A stretch of DNA of 64,000 bases from Silene latifolia (GCF_048544455.1 NC_133537.1:2401807-2465806); one strand, 5' to 3'. Shown: positions 49,383 to 62,032, numbered from the stretch's first letter. Notes: generated by a model not told the origin, from the sequence alone. Translations and numbers: made by a program.

Positions 49383-49464
49383 GTATATAAGTGAAACATG
49401 TAATGTGAGAAATTATATAGGTGAAGGTGGTAGGTTGAATGGACGGGCAGATAGCATGCACGTG
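49383..49464 (-). promoter_or_regulatory. CHS: CHS promoter: TATA box, MYB/H-box, G-box
   Basis: On the minus strand, in order towards the gene: CACGTG (49459-49464), AACCTACC (49429-49436) and TTATATAC (49383-49390), about 90 bp before the start codon. A G-box beside an ACCTACC MYB element is the known light-responsive unit of CHS promoters. Confidence 0.75.
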
Positions 49465-49915
49465 GAATTGGGAGTTAGGCTTGGTTATAGTATGGTAGTT
49501 GCATGGCCACATGAGCTTTAGTACGACGTATTGTAATAAAATTGAAATTGGTACGTATTCAAATTTCTTAGTGATGTGTGATAACCAAAACCCTGTACCT
49601 ACCAAATGAGCAAATAGTACCAACTTGTAAAAGTACCAAATAATTGAAATAATGCATCGACGAAATGAATGGCTATCATATATCTTAAGCACGAATTCTC
49701 ATTTGTAACCGGTATATCCGTCATAAATTAATAACGGGTTACATACTATTTATTTAGGTAGATAAGACAAAAACAGAGAGTGCTTATGGAATATCAATTT
49801 ATTTTGTCTTATCTATCAACATGGGTATTACTTGACTCGTCGCAATCAACTCTTAAGGGAGACTTGTTGTATGTATCTGAAGATCACTCCGATTATTTAA
49901 CTTATGAATATATAG

Positions 49916-50019
49916 GAACTGAACTGAACTGAACATAATTTTGCTGAACTTTTTTCAACTGAACTTGTAGGATTTGAATTGAACTTAAATGATGATTTTA
50001 AGTCCAAATGAACATGGCC
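49916..50019. mobile_element. Fragment of the TGAACTGAAC Tourist-like family
   Basis: GAACTGAACTGAAC repeats followed by the terminus AAATGAACATGGCC and then TTA, matching the end of the element at 120-997. The left end is missing. Confidence 0.5.
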
Positions 50020-50677
50020 TTAGTAATTGTAGTTTTATTGAAAATGGATAATTTTGATTTTTTGAGGAAAAAGAGAGGCCGGAGCAAGATTACATAGCTA
50101 TAGATCGAGTTACAATAAAGCCTTGTGCATCATGGAGCATTATGGACTGAACGTCTGAACCCCATGCGGAGGAGCATGAAGCTCATGGATAATCTTGATG
50201 TGGTTGAGTCATGATTCTTAATTTTTTTTATTCCCTAAAATAAAGGAATTAATAGGAGAGATTTAAAAAACTCTTCATTTTTTCAAATTACAACAGAATA
50301 AGGGTACAACAGAATAAGGGTAAAGTGACGGAATCTCCATCAGACGTCTCCTCCTAACTCTGACTGAAAGTCAACAAATAGTTAACCTTTCTGACGAAAT
50401 ATTCGTCAAAAAAGTTGACTTTTATTAACTTTTCTAACTAAATATCCGTCAAAATAGTCAACAGACTGACAGAATATGCGCATTTTGATACCATACGCAT
50501 GTATCTCTTGTACGTAATTTCATCAAAATTTAATTTTTCCGATTAGGTCGGTTAACTCTCGTATTAGAAAATTATAGTACGGAGTAACTTCTTACTTGAA
50601 CACTAGGCTTATATATATTAGGATCAATTAATCTTTACACCCTTATAAAATATTTTTACTATTTTACACCCTTATAC
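50020..50677. other. Spacer between the two CHS first exons
   Basis: No CHS second exon is present here. There is a 16-bp tandem repeat (ACAACAGAATAAGGGT, 50289-50320) and a repeated GTCAAC/AAATATCCGTCAAA patch (50360-50465). TTTACACCCTTATA occurs twice close to 50660, next to the exon 1 donor. Confidence 0.6.
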
Positions 50678-50864
50678 ACATGCGCTTGAACTTCTCCTTC
50701 AAATCGGTCAAATGCTCGCTTTTAGTGACACGAAAATAATAATCAGGATAATCAGTTTGGTACACAGCATTAGGAGGCGTGGCCGTCCCAATAGCCAAAA
50801 TTGTAGCTGGGCCATTAGCCCTTTGTAATGCACGAATCTCCTCGACTGTTCCTGTTGATTCCAT
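50678..50864 (-). CDS. Second CHS first exon (alternative first exon or truncated copy)
   Basis: 62 codons plus one base: [20 protein letters not shown] ... [12 protein letters not shown], ending at T|GTATAAG in the same phase and the same place as the intron of the downstream CHS. It is close to consensus CHS, arguably closer than the exon at 49294. No second exon lies before the next CHS first exon. Either this is a copy that lost its second exon, or it is an alternative first exon splicing to 48239, which would keep the frame. It has its own promoter signals. Confidence 0.8.
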
Positions 50865-50999
50865 TAGCCCTTTATTTCACTACTAGTATAAAAACATAGA
50901 TTATTTTTTATCGCCAGAATAAAGGAGGAGGGTTGCGGTAAATTTGTGAAACAGAATGGGTGGGTCGAAAGAGTAGCATGTGGGGTGTATTGGAGGAAA

Positions 51000-51060
51000 T
51001 ATATAGCAAGGAATGGAGAGTTTGGTGAGCTTGCATGGGAGGAAATATACCATCCACGTG
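51000..51060 (-). promoter_or_regulatory. Promoter of the upstream CHS first exon
   Basis: Minus strand: CACGTG at 51055-51060 and a TATATATT at about 50998-51005, some 135 bp before the ATG. The promoter therefore looks whole although the gene body does not. Confidence 0.55.
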
Positions 51061-51350
51061 GATTGTTTCACTCTAAATTTATGCGTTTTTATCTTTTCGT
51101 TTCAATTTTACTGCCTTATTTTGTTATTCTCATCCACCGGAAATTAACGTGTATATTTAGGAGTCATTTGGTTGATTGCTTAAGAATGGAATGAGAAATT
51201 ATAGAAGAGTAGGGTTTCAATTTCATAGCTTTCAAAACATATTTAATTCATTAGAAAAATAAACATAAATGATTGGAGTTTGAATCCATGGGGAGGGGGT
51301 GGGTATGAGAATCCAAAGAGTTGAGATGAAATTAAAATCCATGATTCTAA

Positions 51351-52150
51351 GAACAAGTCCAATGGTGAAACTTAAGGACTTGCTTGCAATTTCTTAAAAT
51401 TGCAAGCTAGTTGCTACACTATTGGTGAAGGCTATAAAGATTGGCTTGGGTTAAGCTTGTTGATTCATTAAGCTTTTGCTTATATGGCCCCACAACTATC
51501 AATCAACCAATAGAAAAATTATTCCAATAAATAATTTGACATATGAACCCATTAAGTTAGTATTAAAGCTAACTAAATCATTGGAATCCCCTATTTACTA
51601 AATGAATAGGCGAAACTCCAAATTTTCCCGCCTAAACATATTTCCTGAAATAAAGTTTAGTTCTTTTTAGCATATTCTATACGTATGGTATACTATAATA
51701 CACATGATCTTTCAGATTTATATATTTATTTCATTTAGTATTTTACATGCTACACGAAATTGTCTCCAATCTTTTTATGATATAAAAAGGAATTCTTTTT
51801 TTTTTAATTAAAGTATCATACGAAAAAATTCATTCATTTTCTACGATAAAAAGTTGCGGCTAAAAATATATTATCAGTAAACTTTTATAAAATAACACCA
51901 TTAATCTCCCGGAAACAGGAAAACTTTCATTGAAATACCTATTTCATGATTAATACGATTTAGACTTTGATTTTTCAAATCAAAATATAACGATGAGAAG
52001 GTAAAAAGAAAAAGATTAGCTAATTTATATTTCATAAGTATAATACACTAAAAAAAGTAAAAATTCTATATATACCGTGCATACATTGCACGGGAGCTAA
52101 ACTAGTTGTTTACTAGCTTAGTTGATTGTTGCTTACCATTGAACTTGCTC
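51351..52150. mobile_element. Tourist-like MITE, middle of the stack
   Basis: GAACAAGTCCAATGGTGA and TTACCATTGAACTTGCTC are inverted ends, with TAA on both sides (51348-51350, 52151-52153). Without the Helitron inside it would be about 281 bp. Confidence 0.75.
51587..52105 (+). mobile_element. Non-autonomous Helitron, innermost
   Basis: Starts TCCCCTATTTACTAAATG after an A, and ends with the hairpin CCGTGCA...TGCACGG, then GAGCTAAA and CTAG, followed by T. TC start, terminal hairpin, CTAG end and A/T target without duplication are the Helitron signature. 519 bp, no coding capacity. Confidence 0.75.
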
Positions 52151-52463
52151 TAACTTCATTCCAAAATGCCACAACTAAACACTAAAATGACTGGAATCCA
52201 TTCCATTCTATTCCAAACCTCCCAACCAAGCATCCCAATAATGTGTTAATCGAGTTGATTCGTGTGTAACATTGAGGAAAAAATTACAACAATATATCAT
52301 GAGATTTTGAATTATGAACTCATAATTACCATACTTAGAGAGTTAATGGTGTTATTCTTCCCTTAATTGTCTCTTTAACATGTGTTATTGAACACATGAC
52401 ATGATAGAAAAAACTGTTAAATAAATAAAACTAACGTTCATGTTATTGTTCAATCATAAATAC

Positions 52464-52839
<376 letters not shown>

Positions 52840-53034
52840 TTAATTAGCAAAAACAAATGTTCGAGATTCCAGAGTTGTTCGACCTTGTTAGCTAGATCAT
52901 TAGCAAGTCTATGTTGTCGAGTTATGAACAGTTTGCATTGGAAGAAGCCCGGTCCAGCATTATCAGACCATTCATCAATTTTAATCAGCATCACATTTCA
53001 GACAAACTGTCATACATTTAACAGAAGAGACCGA

Positions 53035-53695
53035 CAGTATAGAGAGATCAACACACAGCATTTAAACATGAGATATTGTTAATTCTTTCCGCGAGTATAA
53101 ATGTCGAATCCAGATGTAGCTCGATAATAATAACAATGTATTATCGGGCAACGATGAACACTTACAAGAGAAACAATGAAAGTAAATGGGAAACCCCATC
53201 CACCAGCTTATTTCTCCATCTTTAATTTCCCAGACAAGTAACAGTGTAAACCCATCGAAACCGGTACACACTTGACTAAATGTCTGGGTTAGTCAATAGA
53301 CTAATACCGGAAAGTTAATACAATCTCCTTAATTATCGACAACATAGATTCAATAATCGGTAATATAGAGTCCAATTGTACCTCGGGATGTCACGTATTG
53401 ACATAACAAGGTAACGAGGACACAGTTTATTTTCCTGACATTAAACGGTCAATCACAGTATTAGTGATAAACACCTGCCGATGTCTGGGTAATACAATAC
53501 AATGAAATAGAGCAAGTATAGAGAGATCAAGATACTGTGAGTTTGATATGTAGGGTCCAAATGTAACTCAAGTAGCTATATATGAAAACTACTGAGGCAA
53601 CGAAGGACACTATACTTAAATTTTCCAAACAATAAACGGTTTATCACTGTATTCATGATAAACACCTGCCTATGTCTGGGTAGCCATTTTTCATA
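53035..53695. repeat. Three imperfect tandem copies of a 170-240 bp unit
   Basis: Each copy moves from AGTATAGAGAGATCAA or ATAGA-TC, through TGTA.CTC and CAACGA.GA.AC, to TGTCTGGGT.A. The second and third share ATAAACACCTGCC-ATGTCTGGGTA and AAACGGT-.ATCAC.GTATT. They are not coding and the family is unknown. Confidence 0.6.
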
Positions 53696-54203
53696 CTCGC
53701 TCAATCCCGATCATTTATGATCTATTCATTTTGACACAAAGACGGTTTAATTTTGAGAAGAAAAAAATGAAGCAACAAAATAAAATACTCCCTCAGTCTC
53801 AATCATTTGCCTTTGATTAAAATAAGGCCTACGAAAAAAAAAAATAATAATGAACGATTAGTAGGAGAAAAGGAGGATCTAAGGATGAACTCCATAACCC
53901 TGAGTTTCAAGGGTTATGAAGTTGGCAGCGGAATGAAGGTTTTATTTGTACTTATAGAAGATAAGGTTTACGGGTTTAGGGTTCGTTTAGGTTTGTTAGA
54001 TATTGGACTTGAAGCCCATTGGTTGTTGGCTCATGGCCCATTTATCACGGCTTAATGATCAAATCTGTCTCATCTACTCATTTCGTTATATTGGGTCGGT
54101 TTAGGTTCGGGTCGTATTGATTATGTCGTAACATGGGTTGGATTAATACGCTTTAGATGAAAAATAGAGAGCATTTATTATTAATGCAAATTTATATCAA
54201 TAA

Positions 54204-54384
54204 GTCTCCCTTGTGACGGTCACAAATAAGAGACGGCCAAATGTGACCACTTTTTGATAAAATGTAACCACTCATAAACTGTTCATAAAATGTTACCTAT
54301 GAAAAAATGGTCACATTTTCTCATAAAATGGTCACATTTGGCCCGTCTCTTATTTGAGACGAATAGTACCCGTCGCAAATAAGA
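54204..54384. mobile_element. Hairpin MITE, GTGACGG family, copy 4
   Basis: AATAAGAGACGGCCAAATGTGACCA near the left is inverted near the right (TGGTCACATTTGGCCCGTCT), with TTGTGACGG and CCGTCGCAA at the ends. Confidence 0.65.
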
Positions 54385-54704
54385 ATTTGCGAATTTACAT
54401 ATAGCTTTTGTCCTATTTTGGTGTCTCATTTTGTATTTTTAGTACTTTTATTTTTTTGTTCTACATTTATACAATTATTTTTAGTTTCCTATTTACGTAT
54501 CATTGGAGAGAGAATGAGAAATTAAATTGAGACTGGCTGTCTGAGGATCTAGACTTAATAATTCATCGTTCACCACTATTTTAGAAGAGGCAACATATAT
54601 TTACCTCGTATGATAATATGTACATAATGCAGTCAGCCAATTATTATTTAAAACGATTTTACATAAATACAATATAAAACAGAAGAGAAGCGAAATACGG
54701 AATA

Positions 54705-54903
54705 CTCCCTCATATTCTATATTTTCTTCCCCTTTTCTTTTTGCACAAGAAATAAAAAAGTGAATTTGGACCACACAAAACACACTGCCCCACATATCAT
54801 TGAATTTGGGCCACATATATCGTCCCAAAAAAAAAAGAAATAAGGAAGAAAATCCGAGTAATCGAATAAGAAAATAGAGAAGAAAATATAAAATAAGATA
54901 GAG
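54705..54903. mobile_element. Stowaway-like MITE
   Basis: CTCCCTCATATTCTATATTTTC to GAAAATATAAAATAAGATAGAG, with TA on both sides (54703-54704, 54904-54905). Confidence 0.65.
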
Positions 54904-54905
54904 TA

Positions 54906-55890
54906 TATGTGATTCATATTTAAAATTAGGTATTTTCTATGTAGTTGGACTCGTACATTCCCCCAACAAACTTTGGAAATTTACTTACCTATATACTCGT
55001 ATAAAGTACATGACGCATCACCGAAAGCTGGAGTATCTAAGCATTCGATTCTTTCTTACCAATAATGGTGCAGCACGAGCACATGTAACGAACATACCTT
55101 GACAATTACTTCTCCTTTTTGAATTCAACGTCATTTAGTTAGAAAATGAAATGATGATGGGAACCAAACGCTTTAGATTTACAAGAGTCTGTCGACTCTT
55201 TAAGAACAAATATATTCGTGTTAAGATTATAACCGATTAAATAACATACTACTTATATAAATAAGACAAGTTTTTTTTGCTAATATCTTAACATTTTATT
55301 TATTTGTCTTATTTAACTATTTAACTTGTTTTTTAAACATGGGTTTGTGTGGTCAAATCAATCTTTGAATTTCAATCCGATTAAATTTAAGAATTTGGTG
55401 AACTGATAATCGGTAACAACTTCATTTATTCCCATTCAACTTAAAAATAAACCACTTCTAGATGAGCTATATAATAACCTTATTTATTCCAATTTAACTT
55501 AAAAATAAACCACTTTGAGATGAGCTATGTGCCTATTTAATATCCCGACTCAACCCGAATATTAGAAATTTATCAATCTCTTTAATGAATTAAGATCCTC
55601 GACACGTAGATTAAACATGAAACTGTTGTTTAAATCTTAAAACACGCCATATACTCGTATATATAAACAATATAAGTAGATAACACAAACTCAACATTAA
55701 ATCGATTCGACGGTATGAACATGATCAGTCCAACAAAAACCCAACCTTATATTTACCATACTTTCTAATTCTAATCAATCAATAATCAACCCGAGTAACC
55801 TGATTATGTCCTGGTAGCCTACTCCTTTCCACAATTCATTAGACAACCAAAAAAATCATCACCAAAAAATCTACAACAAAAATAAAATCA
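54906..55890. other. AT-rich spacer
   Basis: A tandem duplication of about 62 bp (TTTATTCC-ATT-AACTTAAAAATAAACCAC ... GATGAGCTAT) lies at 55423-55529. No gene seen. Confidence 0.5.
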
Positions 55891-55892
55891 AT

Positions 55893-56070
55893 AGGTCTTG
55901 GTATAGACGGGTGGGGCGAACAGACGGGTAAAGACTTCTAATAAAATGGGTAGGGGGACAAGGTGGGGCACCCCCATGTGCTTCCCACTTTATGGCAAAT
56001 GGGTATTTTATGAGATAAAATGGTATCCGTCTACACGTATAGACGGATAGTATCCGTCTATAATGAGAAT
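55893..56070. mobile_element. MITE of the GTGACGGG family, copy 5
   Basis: GTCTTGGTATAGACGGG at the left, GACGGATAGTATCCGTC and TAATGAGAAT at the right, and core GGGGGACAAGGTGGGGCACC. It ends some 580 bp before the carrier start codon, near its promoter. Confidence 0.65.
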
Positions 56071-56649
56071 TTGTGAAATAAAATAGAATACAAAAACCTT
56101 GCCAACAACAGCAACAGGTGGACAGTGGGCTAATTCCACCTTCCTTGTTCTACATCACCCATTTTACACACTGTCCAATCAAATCAAATCAATCATCAAC
56201 AATTCCAGCATCACATTCCCCCTCCCCTCTCTCCTCCGTCATCTCCGCCGTCTCCTCCGCCGTGTCTCCGACAACTTCCACCATTGTTTCCGACCACCTC
56301 CAATTCCCGATCTACCATCCCGCCATTGTTACACCACCACAGTAACTCCGTCATCCTCACTGTTCAATTGCGTGTAATTAGGGTTTGATAACTTTATTTC
56401 ATCTTGTTAGAGTATTTATTATTTTGACCCTTTCAATTTGAAGGGTCAAAATTCAAAAAAGTAAGCTTGTGGAATTTATATTCTTATATACCATACTATA
56501 TTCCTTGTAATTATGATTATATATTGGCCGACATTGGACTGAAATTGAATTCCAATTGGAATTTTGTAAAGTGTTGGAGCTTGTTTGAAGGGTTATTCTT
56601 ATGGATACTTAAATAGTCGGAGATTGTATTTGAGTTTTCGTGTCGAAAA

Positions 56650-59600
56650 ATGGAGGGAAAGGTGAAAAATGAGGGGGAAACGAGGCGGTGTGAGGGGTGT
56701 AATCCAGTGAAGAAACCAGGGCCAGTGTCAATGGAACATGTTTTGTTGGCATTGCAAGAGACTAAGGAGGAGAGGGAGGTGAGGATTAGGAGTTTGTTTA
56801 GTTTTTTCGATAAGTCAAGTACTGGGTATTTGGATTATGCTGAGATTGAGGCGGGTTTAACTGCGCTTCATATTCCGTCTGATTATAAGTATGCTAGGGA
56901 TTTGTTACATGTTTGTGATGCTGATCACGATGGTCGGGTTAATTATCATGAGTTTAGGAGGTATATGGATGATAAGGAGCTTGAATTGTATCGTATTTTT
57001 CAGACTATTGATGTTGAGCATAATGGGTGTATTTTGCCTGAGGAGCTCTATGATGCTCTTGTTAAAGCAGGTAAATTTGGAGTCGTTATCTTAAGTTATG
57101 CATTTATTGACAACATTTGATATGTTTGATGCCTTTTATGCTTCATTATATCACCTAATTCACACTTGATTCGTTTATGATTTGTCAATTGTAGCGTGTG
57201 TTTGTGTGTATGGGAGAATGTACTTGCTTTATAGGTTGTTTTGGCTGTGATCATTTTTTTGTTTAGCCTTAAGAATTACTAGTGTAATGTTGGACTAGAA
57301 TTCGGCGATAATTCAAAGGCCTTGTGTTAAGTGTTAACAAGCTCTTCTTATGATATGGTCCCCAATCCCCATTTGCTAATGTCCCATGTTAAGAAAAAGG
57401 GTGGGATTTGTCACTTTATATGGAGCTACTCCTTGCGACATTTTGTTTTAGGATGGAGCCTCACTTGGGCTTATAACGTGGACTCTTTTTTCTCCTTGCC
57501 GGGGAAACCCATACTCATTTTGTATGGGATTTCACATCTTATTTGTTTTTATGTCTTTCATTGATTAGTAATACAATTCCACCTGTTGGTTTGCCTTTTG
57601 ACAGCTATTATAGGATAATTGGCTACGTCTTTGTAATTTTTAAGTTGGGAGCTCGTTTTATGCATAAAAGCGGAGGAGAGGGAAGGGCATCTTTCTTCTC
57701 TGTAATGCCGGACTAAATCTGCGTTGTTATATCCATCTAACTTTTCTTCCGAGCTTGTATTAACCACCATCTATCATTGGCTTATAGGTTTATTATAGCT
57801 CCTATCTGTTAAGCAAATTTTTAGGTCACAAGTTTTCCCTTATTTTAGAAACTAACATATCGACCATAACAATAGCCAAGTATTATGTACCCTGATTCCG
57901 AGGAGCTTGGTTGAAAACTGAGGAACTTAGGTGAGTGTTTAAAGGGAATAAAATACTTAAGAAAAGCGCGCTTTCACTTCAGAAGCTTGTGCGCTAAGAA
58001 CGACACAGTTAAGCTTGCTTGGTGAGTAGAATTTATAGATGAGTGACCTTCTCATGCCACGCACCGCCTGCATGAGTGAGGCCAAGATGCAGGAGAAAGA
58101 CGTGCTCGTCTACGAGTCTATTACACATGGTGGTGTCCTAATGACTACTTCCTATCCATCCACTCATCCAGGGCTTGAGACTTGGAGTGCTACAGTTGCG
58201 TTCAAACTTAGCTGTAATAAGCATTAGGATAGCATGGTGTTTTTTTCCCCACATTAAATCAATAATCAGTGACGGGAGATTTTGGTCATCTTGGGAAGTA
58301 ACTTTAGGTTTTGAAGATTCACCCTCATAAATGCTTGTGTTAATCAAGGTGACAGTGCTGTTTATGCTTTGTTCATTGCTGCTTATTGGAATGGAATATT
58401 CTATATCATGATTTCTTGTACCTTACAGCTCAGGCCGAATAATAGGCAAAATAATGAGTAGAGGAAATTACTACATACTGTTTGTACAGGCCTATGTCAC
58501 ACCTCACACGCTAATTAGCAGCCTAGTTTAAACTGCACTCTTGTTAGACAGTTCAATAGGTTGCATCCTTTTAATTGTTTTTTTTTTCCCTTTTTTCTGT
58601 TCATCCTATAAGCCACAGCAGTCTCTGTTATGTAGGGATTGAGATTGATGACGAAGAACTTGCTCGTTTTGTTGAGCGGGTTGATAAGGATAATAATGGT
58701 GTCATAACTTTTGAAGAGTGGCGAGACTTTCTCCTTCTATATCCTCATGAAGTAACTATTGCAAATATCTATCACTATTGGGAGAGGGTCTGCCTTGTGG
58801 ACATTGGTGAACAAACTGTCATACCAGAAGGGATTAGCAAGCATATGCATGCAGGCCGATATTTAATAGCAGGAGGTATAGCAGGTGCTGCATCTCGTAC
58901 TGCTACTGCTCCCCTAGACCGTTTGAAAGTGGCGTTGCAAGTTGAAACTAAGGATGCTCGTATAATGCCAGCAGTAAAGAAAATATGGAAAGAAGGAAAG
59001 ATTTTTGCATTTTTTCGTGGAAATGGGTTAAATGTGCTGAAGGTAGCACCTGAGAGTGCGATTAGATTTTACACATATGAATTGCTTAAAGGTGCTATAT
59101 CAGATGCTAAAGGTGAAGAAAAGGCTGATATTGGAACAGCTGGCCGCCTTGTTTCTGGTGGTCTTGCAGGTGCTGTTGCTCAGACCGTTATCTACCCGAT
59201 GGATCTTGTAAAAACCCGGTTACAGACCCATGAATGCATAGACGGGAAAGTACCTAGATTAGGATCTTTAACTAGGGACATTTGGATTAAGGAGGGCTCA
59301 CGAGCTTTCTACAAGGGCCTTTTTCCCTCTCTTATTGGTATTATTCCTTATGCGGGCATTGATCTAGCTGCTTATGAAACACTCAAGGATTTGGCTAAAA
59401 AATATATGTTCCCAGATAGCGGTAAGTTCTCCGTTTCTCAATTCTTGCATATCTTGTTATATTCTGATAAGCAATTCTTATTTTTGAGATAAACAAGACG
59501 GCTGTTGAAACTTGAAAGACGGTCTCATGTGATTAACTTTCCATTTAACCATTAACCCATTATCTTACAGTATAGCTACCTCAATTAGTTTTCATATGGG

Positions 59601-60586
59601 CCATTTTCATGATAAATTATCAGAAGACTCTCACATGAGAATTTGTAATATTGTATGACAAATTATGTTTCATGATAACCTAACTTGCAATATATGCAGA
59701 ACCTGGAGCTCTTGTGCAATTAGGCTGTGGGACAGTATCTGGTGCTGTGGGGGCAACCTGTGTTTACCCATTGCAGGTCGTCAGGACAAGGTAAGTCAGT
59801 TACTGTTGAAAGTGTGTTAGCAAAAGTCGGGCATTTATAAACGGTTAGTCTGTGCGCAGTGGTAGATTTTAGAATCTCCATCATCTAAGATAAAAGTCAG
59901 TATATAACATGTGTTGTCCATGTATAATTAATACTACAGTTTTCTCTGTTGGTTTCCAGTGTGAATTTATAACATCTCCAGGTCACTGGTTCAAACCTTT
60001 TGAAAAAAAGTCACTAGTTCAAAGTTTCAAACTTTGCTCTCTTTCTTGGGCTAGGTTCGCCAATTACCACCATTTTTGCACGTTTTTTAATATTCGTGAT
60101 CTCAATAATGAAGGAACGATGGGGAACATGACAACGTATTTCCCTAGCTCAACAACAAGGATATCCTTGTGCCTCAATGGCTCACTGGTTGAATGATTAT
60201 GGGAGACTGAGTGTAGATGTCGTCTTAAGCAAGCTCTTTTGCTGTGTAACGAGTCTTTGACCTTGTTGGAGAGGAAAATAACCTTTTCCCTCTTGATTAA
60301 TTAAATTCATCTTAAATCTTAGATATCTTTCCCTATTAATTTCTGCAAATCCAGCCTATTGCAAAATATCAGGATTATAATTAATCTCGATCTGACTGTT
60401 CTATTCAGAATGCAAGCTAATCAGTCAAAGGCAACAATGTCTGAAGTTTTTCTAAAGACTTTTCGGGAAGAAAGATGGAAGGGATTCTACAAAGGATTGT
60501 TTCCAAACCTTTTGAAAGTCATTCCATCTGCAAGTATTACTTATATGGTTTATGAGGCCATGAAAAAACGTCTGGAATTGGAATAA
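56650..60586 (+). CDS. APC: Calcium-regulated mitochondrial ATP-Mg/Pi carrier (SCaMC/APC type)
   Basis: Four exons: 56650-57070, 58636-59421, 59700-59790, 60409-60586; 491 residues. The N-terminal half has four EF-hand loops: [12 protein letters not shown] (54-65), [12 protein letters not shown] (90-101), [12 protein letters not shown] (121-132) and [12 protein letters not shown] (157-168); the first and third deviate most from the consensus. The C-terminal half is a mitochondrial carrier with the three signatures PLDRLK, PMDLVK and PLQVVR and the six expected membrane helices. Such carriers exchange ATP-Mg for phosphate across the inner membrane when cytosolic calcium rises. The third repeat has Gln in place of the acidic residue (PLQVVR), as is usual in this family. 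Intron 1 (1.57 kb) contains a 5S-rRNA-like fossil. The start is the first ATG of the long frame; a pyrimidine-rich leader from about 56100 is probably 5' UTR. Confidence 0.95.
57886..58196 (+). mobile_element. Cassandra-type TRIM LTR fossil carrying a 5S-rRNA-like stretch
   Basis: From about 57998 the sequence follows the 3' half of plant 5S rRNA (AGTTAAGC, TGCTTGG, GAGTAG, GATG, GTGACCT in order and spacing). Cassandra elements are known for 5S-derived promoters in their LTRs, and the flanking TTCACTTCAGAAGC and GCGCTAAGAAC match what I recall of them. The limits (TGTA...TACA) are tentative and no target duplication was seen. It looks like a single broken LTR-like remnant, old. Confidence 0.5.
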
Positions 60587-62030
60587 GACGTGCATGCTCT
60601 CTTCTTTTAACATGGCTGACTATTTCCGTGGAATTTTGGAGATTTGGTGCTGCTATACATTATGGATGATGATGATAGTCGTAGTTCTTATTTGAGTAGA
60701 TATATGATTCTCTTGATACAATAAACCCAAAATTCCCAGGTAAATTTTTGCTATAGCGGAATATAATGTAATTGAGCCATTCGAATGGTTGTTTCTGTTC
60801 GTTCAATCATTGTGCCACCATGAATCCGTGTTTGTTGTATGTGTGGTAACACAACAAAAACAGGTGACTACAAATTTTGTAGCAACTTTGAGACTATAAG
60901 CTTCCATGAAGCACGGCAATATCATTTGTTCATTCCACTCTGTACCTGCCCATTGAACTGCCTACATGTCAGACCGACCCATATGCTTGCTTCATTTATT
61001 TATTCATTCATTGATGGATTGATTTTAATTTTACTCGTAAAACTGTCATATTTTTGTGTTACCGGCCAGACGATTTTTCTGGTTGTTTCTGTATGTTATT
61101 CTGAATAGTTGCAATCTTTCGGTTTAAGGAGGGACCATCATTTGTTTGATGATCTTGTGGTTCTACCACGCTTCATGCTTGTATAGTTGTATACATCTGT
61201 TGACTGTCATGACTCGTGAAGCATGAGCAGCCAGTTAATTGACCTCGCCTTGTGTATGCACAATTGCATATAGCGATGAAAGTTTTCAATAATCTGCGTT
61301 CAGTTATGGGACTTGTGTCGCTGCCCGGCTGCCTGCTGGAATCTAGTATGGTTGTGGAGATTTTTTCTCGAGTAGTGTGTTTATGTACTTTACTAGTGGG
61401 CCGAATGTTCGGTTTTTGTCGAAGGCATGAAAAAAATTCGGTTCTACAATAGGCCCTGGTGTTTTTTCGAATTCTTAGATATAATCTGAGTTTTTCAAAA
61501 TCATACCGGATGTCTCGAGTGCTCAAATTCAATCTTTTAAATGTTGTGTTTGGAAGATTTGACTCATTTATATATACAACTTTATATGACAAATAACCCT
61601 TTAAAAATCTAAAATGAGTAGGTGATTTCTGAATCTAAACTACAATGAGGTAGCTATTCACCTTCTCCTCAACCCTCTTCTTTTACTCTCTCACAAGTCA
61701 CAACCGATTAATATATTGGAGTACATGCTCTCACTAGAATTACTAAATTCAAACATTATTATAAACATTTGGATATTAGGAAAAACAAATTTCATGCAAA
61801 ATGCACCTCACTATCCTCTAATTTTACTCCCTATATCCCAGTAAACAGTTTAAATTAAAGTAAGTGTAAATTATTAGCTGTGATATAGGTAATACATTAT
61901 GGAAATTGATCAACTCCCTCATTAGTCATTACAACCCGATCTTGTGCAAATTGCATTATTACTCTTTAAGAGATTTCAATAAAGAGTCAACATAAAATCT
62001 TTAACATTATTAAAAGACAAACTCTCTTAA
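60587..62030. other. Carrier 3' UTR and spacer
   Basis: The 3' UTR probably runs to about 60730-60780 (ATAAACCC). Frames up to 139 codons at 61170-61600 on the minus strand show no known family. A lone Stowaway-like end (CTCCCTATATCCCAGTAAAC) lies at 61828. Confidence 0.5.
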
Positions 62031-62032
62031 GG

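Larger units (their letters stand above)
51161..52234. mobile_element. Outermost MITE of a nested stack
   Basis: GGAGTCATTTGGTTG at the left and CAACCAAGCATCCC at the right, followed inward by AATGGAATGAG and CATTCCATTCTATTCC, form imperfect inverted ends. The flanks do not give a clean duplication, so the limits are approximate. Confidence 0.5.

Noticed and set aside
56099-56377. 92-codon frame upstream of the carrier
   Set aside because: It is a Ser/Pro-rich reading of a pyrimidine-rich 5' leader; no family resemblance.
61173-61592. 139-codon minus-strand frame
   Set aside because: No recognisable domain, no splice context and no codon pattern; treated as spacer.
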